From Diphasiastrum complanatum (Eukaryota > Streptophyta > Lycopodiopsida > Lycopodiales > Lycopodiaceae), in assembly GCA_029204225.1 (NCBI GenBank), contig CM055103.1:51014496-51078174 (forward strand): a stretch of DNA of 63,679 bases, given 5' to 3'. The notes under the pieces were generated by a model. That model did not search any database, was not told where the DNA came from, and saw only the letters and a list, made by a program, of their open reading frames with translations. The position numbers and the translations under genes were made by a program. Shown piece by piece: positions 55,138 through 63,679 of this stretch; the stretch's first letter is position 1, and each line of letters starts with the position of its first letter.

Positions 55138-55383
55138 TGTTACTATACTCTGGGTCCTATCAGTGGATAAGGATCAGTTGGCCTCGCCACGAGGCAAGTC
55201 GACGGGACACGCGTCCCGCCAACAGCAACCTGGGTCATGCATGGGTTGCCTGAGTGAACAACTATATGTATAGTGTAATTTCATTTTGAGAAATACAGTT
55301 GCTATGTGAGCTTGCTGTGGAGAGTGTTTTCTGTCTGTGTTAATGTGTGGCATGATCTGTGTTCCTGTGCAAAGTAAATTCTA
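55138..55383 (+). repeat. 5' LTR of C2 (approximate)
   Basis: Starts TGTTACTATACTC and runs to just before the primer site; about 245 bases, short but within the copia range. The TG start is a best guess. CGACGGGACACGCGTCCCGCC near 55200 contains a palindrome (GGGACACGCGTCCC). Confidence 0.55.
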
Positions 55384-55386
55384 AGT

Positions 55387-55398
55387 TGGTATCAGAGC
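55387..55398 (+). other. Primer binding site of C2, initiator-Met type
   Basis: TGGTATCAGAGC is the exact standard copia primer site. Confidence 0.95.
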
Positions 55399-56666
55399 CG
55401 TACAGGGAGTGTACACAGTACAGTGTCACCGTTGAAGAGAGCTTCGGGAGAACTGTCTTCTGAGAGTTCGAGGTCTACGACGGGTTGAAGACGGAAAGAG
55501 AAGCACTGGTGCACGGTTTCTAATTTATAGAGGCTTGCTAAGCTCAGCAGAGGGATTATTAGCCTGTGCATAGCATCATACAGGGAAAAATTTGGTGAAA
55601 ATTTGACAATTTTGAAGCCAGCTGGAAATTGAAACCGGGCCTGGAGTGACGATTTTTATACATAACTGGTGATTTCTTCGCTGTTTGCGCACCGTTTTGG
55701 ATGCCGTAAGGACATGAAGGAATCTAATCACATTTTCAACCAGCCATGGAGAGATCCTGAGGTTTATGTCAGAGATTTGTCTCCAGACAGTTAACCTAGC
55801 AGATTTGCGGTAAAAAGGTGAAAAAAGCCACTTTGCCAAGTTGAGCTAAAATCATCGTTTCTCCACGGAATTTCCTGACTGAAAACTCTACAGTCTTGGA
55901 ATCAGTAAGGTGACCCTGATCCAGGCCTCAGATCGTGCTCAAAACGATCCACAGGTGAGTTTGATCTGACATTTTTCAGAGATGGGAGGCGCAGCCGCAG
56001 GCAGGGAGGTCGCGAGCTGTTCACATGCCCAACGCAATGGTCAGTGTAGTGTCTCGAAGACCATAGCGACTGTAGAAGCATAGTTCAATGCCCAGATGCA
56101 GTTTGGACCTTTGGATGAGGTGTCAAATGAATCGACGGTCCAGAACTTGTGATGGGAGAGAAATTTGGACCACAAGATTTGGTTTAGCCATTGGATGAGC
56201 TTTGAACAGGGCCCTAAAGAAGTGAAGTGCATTCTGGCCTTCAACTTCATTAAAAATTTTCATAATGAAAGTTGAGCTGGGTCCCTTCACAAGTGAAGAG
56301 TGAAGTTTCTTCAAGGTGAAGAAATAGTTCAAAAACTAGAAAAGTCCCTATTTTTGGGTCCTTTGCCCATTTTGACCCAAACGAAAGGCTATAACCTCCA
56401 AACGAAGGGCACCCGGACTGTACCTGCAAGTACGGTACATCAAAATAGAATGATTGCAGCAAAGAAAGTGTTCGGAGTACGCCAGAAGTGATTTCACCAT
56501 TCCACTGGGCACGTTGTTAGGAGTTGACGACTGAGTGCATTTCGGAAGGTGACACCGATTTGGCTTTCAAATTGGTGGAAAAGCGGCGAGTGGCCTGGCT
56601 TCTGACATCACTGTTGGCCTCGGCATACTGTTCTTACCTAAGACATAAGTTTCAAGTAGTTTCGCG
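55399..56666 (+). other. Leader of C2
   Basis: About 1.27 kb without a gene, unusually long for a copia leader. Short frames on either strand carry no motif. It could hide captured host sequence. Confidence 0.5.
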
Positions 56667-57272
56667 ATGGCAAACATGGGAGAGTCCATTTTGAGTGAAA
56701 GTAGCAAATTGGACGAGATTTCCAACTATGCAGTGTGGAAATTCAAAATGAAAAACATACTGATGGAGAAAGACGTGTGGGAAGTTGTCACAGGTGATGA
56801 GAGAAGGCCGCCAAATGAAGCAGACATCAAAGTGTTCGACAAAAAGATGAGGAAAGCTTTGACCTTCATTAACTTGTCAGTGAAGGATCACATCATTACC
56901 CACATTTGTGATGCTATTACACCCAGACAGGCATGGGATGTGCTAAAAGAGCAGTTCGAGACGTCAAATCCGTCAAGAATCACGTTTCTGAAGTCAAAGT
57001 TGAATAGTGCCCGCATGGAGCAAGGAGAGCACATTCAGATGTACATGACCAGAATCAAGACAATGAGAGATGAACTGCATTCTATTGGTGAGCGCATACA
57101 TGATGTGGAGCTAGTGCACAATGCATTGTGCAGCATTGCAGAATCCTATCAGATGTTCGTGAGCAGAATAGCATCAAGAGAAAGATTGCCAACCTTTGAC
57201 GAGCTCACAGGAATCTTGATGCAGGAAGAGCAACGACGAGAAATGGTGAAAGCTAGATGTCAAAAATACTGA
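56667..57272 (+). pseudogene. Gag of C2
   Basis: A 201-residue frame beginning MANMGESILSESSKLDEISN, with the copia gag signatures NYAVWKFKMKNILMEKDVWE, KEQFETSNPSRITFLKSKLN and YMTRIKTMRDELHSIGERIH. It ends through a frameshift near 57262, after which the Lys-rich tail continues in the next frame. It forms the capsid of the copia particle. Confidence 0.85.
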
Positions 57273-57312
57273 CGATCAGGCACTTGCGACATGCCAAAAA
57301 CAAGGCAAGGGC

Positions 57313-57810
57313 ATGGGCAAGAAGAAGTCTAAGCAGCAATTTGCCAAATCTCAGGAGGATGAGAGATCTTCCAGTAAAACTAAGAAGAAAGACAAGTGCT
57401 TCCATTATGGTAAAAAGGGCCATTGGAAGAGTGAATGTCGCAAATTCCTGGTGGAACAAGCAAAGGAGAAACCAAAACAAGTAGGTAACCTTGTCGATGA
57501 GGGTGAGATTGAAGACTCTAGCATCTTCATATCTGCATTGTCATCTAATCAAGATGATCAAGCATGGTATATTGACTCAGGAGCCACAAGACACATGACA
57601 GGTAACAAGAATTGGTTCAGTAGTTTGAAGGTGCTGGATAATGGAACATCTATTTCACAAGCAAATGGTGAGGTGTGCATGATCAAGGGGATAGGCACCG
57701 TTTCAATCCAACTACTTGATGGCAAAAGCAGGATGATCAGGGAGGTACTTTACATACCAGGTTTGAAGAAAAATTACTTTCTGTTGGAGTCATTATTGAT
57801 CAAAAGTTGA
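57313..57810 (+). pseudogene. Zinc knuckle and protease of C2
   Basis: CFHYGKKGHWKSEC is a CCHC knuckle with its second Cys changed to Tyr, so it should not bind zinc normally. The protease reads AWYIDSGATRHMTGNKNWFS (canonical D-S-G-A). After VLYIPGLKKN a frameshift near 57775 leads to the next frame. Confidence 0.85.
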
Positions 57811-59378
57811 AAGTAGAATTCGCCCATGATCGTTGCTTTGTGAAGTATGCGAACCAAAAGTTCAAAGTTATTGCGAATGGAGTAAGAGAGCCCAATACAA
57901 AATTGTACAGGTTGAATGCTACAATCAAGGGGCAACATGGACTTGTATCGTCCATTCCTTCGCAAACTGAGTTGTGGCATAAGAGGCTTGGTCACTTGAA
58001 CTTGGGAAGCCTCAATTTGATGAGAAAATTGGAGATGGTAACAGGATTGCCTACCATAGAAGATCACTTGAAATTGATGTGCAAATCTTGTGTATATGGG
58101 AAACAACATCAAGAGAAGTTCAATAAAGGGAGTGTTGGAAGAGCAAAGATCATCCTGGATTTAATCCACACAGATTTATGCTGGCCTATGAGGACCATAT
58201 CCTTAGGTAAAGCCTTCTATTTCATGACCTTTATTGATGATATGTCACGCAAGACGTGGATCTACTTCTTGAAGAAGAAATCAGATGCATTTGATAACCT
58301 CAAGAGATTCAAAGCATTGGTCGAAAATCAGACAGGTAGGAAGATCAAAGTTTTAAGATCAGATAGTGGAGGTGAGTACAAGTCTAATGACTTCAATGAT
58401 CTTTGTGATCAATGTGGGATTAAAAGACAATTTACGCAAGCCCATACTCCTGCTCTCAATGGTGTAGCTAGGCGCAAAAATCATACGATTGTGGAAAGTG
58501 CCAGATCTATGCTAGCTGAGATGAAACTACCAAAAGATTTTTGGTCAGAAGCATGTAACACGACAGTCTATCTTCAAAATAGAAGTCCTACCATTGCCAT
58601 ACCAAAGATAACACCTAAGGAAGCATTCACGAAGAAGAAGCCAAAGGTGAACCACTTGCAAATCTTTGGATGTAAGGCCTTTGTACACATTCCTAAGGAA
58701 GAGAGACGTAAACTTGATGTAAAAGCTATCAAGGGCATATTCCTAGGATATGATGATCGTGTGAAGGGCTATAGATGTTTTGATCCAGTCGAAAACAAAA
58801 TCCATAGAAGCCGTGATGTTATCTTTGATGAATCGAAGATGTATGAAGACGAGGATGCTAAGAAGATAGACACATCCAGTGGGAAAGCTGGTATAGTGAG
58901 GATACCACCTGATGATGATCCATTCATTGACCTTCCGAGTGATGAACATGAGGATACATCTCAAGATACTACTATTCAACCTCAAGAAATAGGTTGGAGA
59001 GGTAGGGACAAACCTTTTGGTGCAAGAAGGATTGAAGTTGCAGGTGACAAATGCAAGGAGAAGGATGTATCGTGGGATACCCTTTCACCAGGAAGCCGAT
59101 CACCTGACAGAAAGCTCCCTAAGTGGTTTGAGAGATTGTTGGAGAGCCGCGACATAGATGACTTTCCAGGATCATCTAACCAGGGAGAGCTACGAAGATC
59201 AACAAGAGAGAAGATACTACTTGAAAGGTATGAAGCAAATTATGCTCTCTTATCTAGCATTATTCAAAGCAAAGAACCTTCGACTTATGGTGAAGCGAAG
59301 GATGATGACATTTGGGTCAAGGCCATGGGAGAGGAGATGGAGTCAATTGCTAAGCATAGCACATGGGACTTAGTATAA
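57807..59378 (+). pseudogene. Pre-integrase, integrase and connecting region of C2
   Basis: A 523-residue frame without stops. LWHKRLGHLNLGSLNLMRKL and CKSCVYGKQH form the zinc region. The core has LIHTDLCWPMRT (first Asp), VLRSDSGGEYKSNDFNDLCD (second Asp), but NGVARRKNHTIVESA where the family has AER: the catalytic Glu is Arg. FGCKAFVHIPKEERRKLDVK ends the core. The connecting region closes with MEEMESIA-like and STWDLV before a TAA that is one C-to-T change from Gln. The open frame looks intact, but the enzyme should be dead. Confidence 0.9.
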
Positions 59379-59720
59379 CCACCAGTTGGCAAGAAACCCA
59401 TTGGTTGTAAATGGGTATACAGGACTAAGTACCATGCAGATGGAAGTATAGCAAAATACAAAGCAAGATTAGTGATCAAAGGGTACGCACAAAATAAAGA
59501 CATCGACTATGAGGAGACCTTTGCGTCGGTTTGTAAGTCGAATACTCTACGTCTACTTATTGCTTTAGCTTCACATTTTGCTTGGCCTTTGCTTCAGATG
59601 GATGTGAAATCTGCTTTTCTAAATGGTGAGTTAGAAGAAGAAGTGTTCATGGATCAACCTGAAGGCTTTGTAACGAAAGGACAAGAAAATAAAGTATGTC
59701 GCTTGAAGAAAGAGCTTTAT
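59379..59720 (+). pseudogene. N-terminal RT fragment of C2
   Basis: GCKWVYRTKYHADGSIAKYK, ARLVIKGYAQNKDIDYEETF and LLQMDVKSAFLNGELEEEVF are the first copia RT blocks, including the first catalytic Asp. The sequence breaks after VCRLKKELY, before the Y-x-D-D box. Confidence 0.9.
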
Positions 59721-60137
59721 TTTCGTCATATTTTTAAAAAAATTTATGATTTTTCTCTGATTTTTACAATCTGCTTGGAACTAACTCTCGTAGACTTCTA
59801 TGCAGGTCTAGGACAGTACCCTGGAGTTGCTGCCAGTCATGCAAGGGTTAATTCTCACTGATTCTGGAGATATAAAAATCTGATGAGATTTTAGGCTCTT
59901 TTTTCCTCCAAAATGCAGATTGGTGTATTTTTTGGATTTTTTGGCTGGTTGGTTTGGTTTCAAGCCCTTAGAGGCTGTTCAAGGCCTCCTCTACCCTCTC
60001 ACACCTCCTCCACTAGCTGTGAACAGTCCAAACACAAAAAAATACAGACTTACTCTAAACACCCAAAAATCTACATAAAACTACTCTAAAAAACAAGAAA
60101 ATAGCTAAAATACAGCTAAACTAGTTTGTGGAAACCT
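59721..60137 (-). other. Leader of E1
   Basis: No gene; lies between the broken end of C2 and the E1 primer site. Gag start is not present. Confidence 0.6.
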
Positions 60138-60156
60138 ATCCTCGGCAACGGCGCCA
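60138..60156 (-). other. Primer binding site of E1, Asp-tRNA type
   Basis: On the minus strand TGGCGCCGTTGCCGAGGA matches 17 of 18 bases of the Asp-tRNA complement, one base after the LTR end. Confidence 0.95.
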
Positions 60157-60157
60157 C

Positions 60158-60954
60158 TGTAGGGTCGAAGAGCTTGCGTAGTATAGCCCTCCCACCTGTC
60201 AAGAAGGGTTAGATCACTGGATAGTTACCTAACTATGCATAGATGCTATTTTTAGTTAGTTTCCTACTTTCTCCCTTAACTCTACTCACCACTAACACTA
60301 CTCCCTTAACTCTACTCCTCTACACTAACATTCATCATGATTGTAGGTGAAAGGAAGGGGATGATTAGAAAAGATGGAGGGAAAAGAAGATAGAAGAGAG
60401 AGATAAGAGAGGGTGGAGGTTAGCTCAAATGCACATTATACTTGCTAAAGGAGAAACATAAACTATTGAAACCAAAAAGCATAAACTTGAAAGCAATTGA
60501 AAACAACAAGAGCAATAGCAAGCATTGAATTGCAAATGAGGATGCTTCTCTTCCAAAATTGGTAGAGTTTCCTCCTTCTCATTAGGCATGAAAATAGTGT
60601 ACAAATGGTGCCTTTTTATAAAATGGGGAAGGCCCTTGCCCCTCAATCCTATTGGCTGATATTCACAATGATCCTATCCATTCATCTTGGTCCACAAAAA
60701 GTACATTGGTAATCACAAGATTCATGTGAGTCCCAATTTGGACCCAACTCTAAAAAGTAATCTCTAAGTTTAAAAATGACTTTGGGCCTCTAGTTTTATT
60801 TTAATTCCAAGGCCCAAGTCAAGTTTATTTTATTTACAACTTTACTTGCGTGCTCATTGGGCCATGGGCTTATGTGCGCAGGATGCCATGCCCTCGCAAC
60901 ACATTTTATTGAATGATTTTATTTATTTACACTTTGTTGGGAATACTCCCAACA
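60158..60954 (-). repeat. 5' LTR of E1 (full length)
   Basis: 797 bases, minus-strand termini TGTTGGGAGTATTC and CCCTACA. The 5' end is itself palindromic (TGTTGGGAGTATTCCCAACA). It includes the TATA box missing from the 3' copy. Confidence 0.9.
60611..60622 (-). promoter_or_regulatory. TATA box in 5' LTR of E1
   Basis: Minus-strand TTTATAAAAAGG. In the 3' LTR the bases between GGTGCC and CTTGCCCC that include it are deleted. Confidence 0.65.
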
Positions 60955-60959
60955 GTGTG

Positions 60960-61600
60960 CAACAATCCATCGCTATTTCGAGAATGGTTTAAAGTAAAAG
61001 ATTGCAGGCTGTAGGGCGCACAAGAACACATATAGCAAATATCCACGCACAATACAAAGGAGGACGAGCGGGCAAAAAAAAATTCGCGTGGATATAGCCG
61101 TGGATTGGCATGGATATACGCGTGGATACAAGCGCGTGGATGTTCCACGCAAATGTCATTTCCTGCAACAGATCGGCCGGATGTCGTGAAATTCAAAATG
61201 TGTGAATTATCCACGCCAAGTCTGACTACCGACAACCGGGCAAACCTCCGACACCCGAAGCTAGAAATAGGAATTCTAATTTCGCGTGGACAATCCACGT
61301 GTGGATTATCCACGCCATAGTATAAATTAAATAAAAAAGGCTCGGCTTTCGCGTGGATACCACGTGGATAATTATCCACGCGTGGATTATCCACACAAAA
61401 TCCAGAGAGTTGAGGCCGTGGATAGCACGTGGTTAAATTTTTTTTTATATCCACGTGGTATCCACGTGGAAAGGTTTCTGAAATTTGCGTGGATTATCCA
61501 TGCGGATAATTCACGCGTGGATAATCCACGCAAAATTTTTTGTCAAAAAAAAAAACATTTGGTGTGAACCAAAATGTGGTTCGCTCCAAAACTAGAGGTG
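60960..61600. repeat. Dense palindromic cluster of CGCGTGGAT / ATCCACGCG
   Basis: From about 61080 to 61545, more than 20 copies of GTGGAT or ATCCAC, mostly with CGC/CAC before them, point both ways and often pair head to head (ATCCACGTGGAT, TTATCCACGCGTGGATTA). A TATA-like TAGTATAAATTAAATA is at 61318. The frame 60927-61454 on the minus strand is a translation of the repeats (VDNPRVDNYPRG). Strong potential for cruciforms and for ACGTG-binding factors. Confidence 0.75.
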
Positions 61601-62243
61601 ACTTTCTATTTTTGTGTTCTGTGAGAGAGAGAAAAAGAGAGTATAGATGGGAGTGAGAATGAGATGAGGATGAATGTGAGTGAGAAGATTGATAGTGTTT
61701 AGGATTTTTAGTTCATTGATGGATGTTAATAGTATATGTTTTGTGATCATAAGTTTTAAGATCTTTTTTGTTTGTGATGTAGGTTTGGATATGAAAAATG
61801 AAAAATGAGCTTTCATTGCAAAGGATTCAAAGATCAAGTGCATGCAAAAGGAAAAGCAAAGATTGCAAAACAATGGAGATACAATAGTAAAAGTAAATTC
61901 ACATTTATTTTGATTCATTTGATATTTAGTTGATGACTTAATGTGTTATCTATTGATGCATTATATTGTGGTTTCCATTACTTTCCATTGTGCTAGCCAT
62001 TACTTTTTATCGTGCATTCTAGCATGCAAATCATGTGCTAAAATGGATACATTGCATTGAATTCATCAATGGATACACTTGCATTGCATAGATGTGAATT
62101 AAATAGACTATACATTGCATTGAATACATCAATAGATACATTTGCAATCAATAGATGTGCATTCAATAGACTATACATTTGCATTCGTGGATTAAAAACA
62201 TATGCATTCAAAAATTTTGCAAGAATGATGTGATGCCAAAACA
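61601..62243. repeat. Noncoding DNA with a 63-bp tandem repeat
   Basis: Two full copies of a 63-base unit beginning TACATTGCATTGAAT (62048 and 62111), plus a partial third. Elsewhere only AT-rich DNA with a GA-rich patch near 61621. It could be the 3' flank of the minus-strand gene that follows. Confidence 0.65.
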
Positions 62244-63675
62244 TTATATTGATTGATTTAATAACAAGTATATAGATGAGAGAATAAATTCTCTCTTCCA
62301 ACATTGCCTTTTACAAGGCCTTACATTTAACTCATCATTACTTCCTCCCTCCTCGTCTCCTTCCTCTTGTAGGTGTACGTTAGTGTCCACATCTTCAAAC
62401 TCCCCTTCGCTCTCATTCACGTACTCTTCCACGTTCTCTTCCACATTTTTCACATTTTCTTTCACATCATGAACACTTGAAGTTGTAGAGCCTCTCTACA
62501 AAATAGAATCAAAGATTTAATTAAATTGAGATTGAACTTACTTGTAAACCACAAAGTAAACAATCACAAAACAATAGAGTTTACGATTGGAAACAATCCA
62601 TGGGATTCCATAAAAGCCTTAAGGCCGGCATATCCATGATCGTAACCTTGCTTGTACTCCGCAACAGTCATGTGTCTTCCAAAATCACTAAGCTACATTC
62701 AACAAAAAAACATAGTTTAGCAATACAATATAGTTTAGCAATAAAAAACATTAACAATCTCACTACAAAAATAGAATCATATTAAAAAATATTGCACTTA
62801 CAAATTGGGCCTCTAGATTGCCCCTTCTTCCCAGTCCCAAGTGACTTTGGCCATGTTTTAAGAGCTTTTCGGCGGCGGCCCTACGTTGTTGTTCATACTT
62901 TTGGAGATTGTTTTGCATCAATTCCCCTTTCACCATCCTCCAATCCCTTTTGGAGCACCATCCAAGCTTCATAAGATTCTTGGGATTTCTCACGGCTCTT
63001 CTCATCAATTGCCTTTTGTTTTGAATTCAAAGGCACATTGTATTTAAGGCCCAAGTCCTACTAAAAGCATTGGATTGAGGGAATTCAAAATACAAAGTCT
63101 CTATTATTTTATTTTTGTCTTCAAGCGATTGGGAGGACCATCGATCATGTATTCTTTACCAAAATATAAAGCAACTAAATCACGCAAACGAGCATGAACT
63201 ACATTGCCACACACATTTTTTATAACTCCACCACGTGGATTATGACTTTTCTAGGGGGGTCTGCTCGTAACTCACCTTGGATTATCGTCAGTACGCTCGA
63301 CCTAGCCTCTCTGGGTATGCGTGGTCTTCCAAAATGTTTAGGGGGCCTATTGTCACTGGTCTCAGCTCGTCTATCCCAAGGGGTGTCATCATGATGCTTA
63401 GTCCATAGGTGTATATTTATATCAGTTTGTATTTCATGATTGGCTAGCCCATAACTTTGTAGATCTAACCCGTAATCCTCTTCTTGTGTCCAGACACAAT
63501 CTTCTAAATGATAAGGTTCTTCTTGAGATATCTCAAGATCCTCGATTGATATTCTATTTACTTCATCATGTTCTAGTTCAGGTAGTTCTGGGGGTATAAT
63601 TCTGGCAGTAGTCTCGTATCCCATATCATAGGCATTTTCATTTTCAAAGTGTCGTTCTTGTGTACTAAAAGACAT
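62244..63675 (-). pseudogene. Decayed, spliced gene of unknown family; right end cut by the window
   Basis: The minus strand starts MSFSTQERHFENENAYDMGY near the right edge. It runs through PELPELEHDEVNRISIEDLE and PPKHFGRPRIPREARSSVLT, shifts near 63240 into GVIKNVCGNVVHARLRDLVA, and then mixes frames (QSNAFSRTWALNTM; SREKSQESYEAWMVLQKGLE; YEQQRRAAAEKLLKHGQSHL). A donor GTAAGT after GNLEAQF (62802) and an acceptor TTGAATGTAG (62694) frame the next exon, SDFGRHMTVAEYKQGYDHGY. An acidic last block (VKNVEENVEEYVNESEGEFE) follows acceptor TTTTGTAG near 62500. Domain size and mixed basic/acidic make-up would suit a DNA transposase-like plant protein, but I see no catalytic motif. Confidence 0.45.
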
Positions 63676-63679
63676 GATA

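Larger units (their letters stand above)
55138..59720 (+). mobile_element. Ty1/copia element C2, inserted in E1 gag, truncated in RT
   Basis: LTR, Met-tRNA site, leader, gag, knuckle, protease, integrase and the first third of RT lie in copia order on the strand opposite to E1. Homology stops at about 59720 after CRLKKELY, in the middle of RT. Beyond it comes E1 leader sequence, so the C2 3' end and the E1 gag N-terminus were lost together, most simply by one deletion. No target duplication can therefore be shown. Confidence 0.85.
37336..60954 (-). mobile_element. E1: Ty3/gypsy element with extra 3' ORF, host of two nested insertions
   Basis: Two related LTRs (37336-37868 and 60158-60954) with termini TGTTGGG and CCTACA, flanked by the 5-bp duplication GTGTG (37331-37335 and 60955-60959), define the element. 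Read on the minus strand: LTR, Asp-tRNA site, leader, gag end, zinc knuckles, protease, linker, RT, RNase H, integrase, spacer, extra ORF, LTR. Two later insertions, C2 (55138 to about 59720) and E2 (40046-49700), account for well over half of the span. E1's own length is about 9.4 kb. Gag N-terminus is missing. Confidence 0.9.

Noticed and set aside
55191-55215. GGGACACGCGTCCC palindrome in the C2 LTR as an operator
   Set aside because: It is a single copy with no further support; probably chance or a minor LTR feature.
8341-59378. Possibility that TAG is read as Gln in these elements (altered code or RNA editing)
   Set aside because: Stops also include TAA and TGA, frameshifts accompany them, and C-to-T decay of methylated DNA explains all of these.
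37336-60954. E1 or E2 as an endogenous pararetrovirus or a virus with an envelope
   Set aside because: Both have LTRs, integrase and 5-bp duplications, and ORF2 shows no signal peptide, membrane anchor or movement-protein motif.
60927-61454. 175-residue minus-strand frame
   Set aside because: It spans the end of the E1 LTR and the palindromic cluster, and its VDNP repeats come from the DNA motif.
61080-61545. TTATCCACA at 61387 and many near matches look like a bacterial DnaA-box origin
   Set aside because: The surroundings are plant nuclear retroelements and spliced genes; the matches come from the ATCCAC palindromic repeat and there is no dnaA or AT-rich unwinding region.

Overview
The window looks like nuclear DNA of a land plant with a large, repeat-swollen genome. 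The evidence is the presence of Ty1/copia and Ty3/gypsy LTR retrotransposons with initiator-Met and Asp tRNA primer sites, tRNA-derived SINE sequence, and decayed genes split by GT-AG introns. I see no rRNA, intact tRNA, CRISPR array or bacterial operon. A fern, lycophyte or gymnosperm would fit, but I cannot fix the species.

Layout. 1-1.6 kb: tail of a Ty3/gypsy gag-protease unit (A). 3.85-9.7 kb: a minus-strand Ty3/gypsy element (G0) with decayed gag, zinc knuckles, protease, RT, RNase H, an Asp-tRNA primer site and one LTR. 10.4-13.7 kb: a fold-back hairpin, then an unrecognised, intron-containing, mutated gene. 13.7-14.7 kb: LTR-like repeats. 15.57-19.5 kb: a copia element (C1) cut off at the start of RT. 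19.5-29.3 kb: a gypsy element (G2) split by a second gypsy-type element (E3, 24222-29212, 5-bp duplication AATAT) that has gag and protease but no polymerase. 29.3-37.3 kb: small fragments, a tandem SINE, tandem duplications, the first two exons of an unrecognised gene, and a second copy of the 13.7-kb repeat. 37336-60954: one minus-strand gypsy element (E1, duplication GTGTG) that was itself hit twice. A second LTR element (E2, 40046-49700, duplication CCTTG) lies between its integrase and its 3' ORF, and a copia element (C2, 55138 to about 59720) lies in its gag. 61-61.6 kb: a dense palindromic cluster of a CGCGTGGAT motif. 62.2-63.7 kb: a decayed, spliced minus-strand gene.

Most notable. 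E1 and E2 are different families (unrelated LTRs), yet both carry a long extra ORF between integrase and the 3' LTR. The two proteins share the same order of parts: a low-complexity region, a long coiled coil, then a C-terminal domain marked by LQPQPEWR, NWPVIP and a YYxAA block. I do not recognise this protein. E2 has lost gag, protease, RT and RNase H but keeps this ORF, an integrase fragment, and three blocks of a 24-25-bp minisatellite. This is my candidate for an undescribed system: a Ty3/gypsy group with a conserved third ORF at the env/aORF position.

Nearly every coding region is broken, and many stop codons are one C-to-T change away from Gln or Arg codons, as expected from decay of methylated DNA. 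All coordinates and motifs were read by eye. Family assignments rest on motifs, not on database searches.
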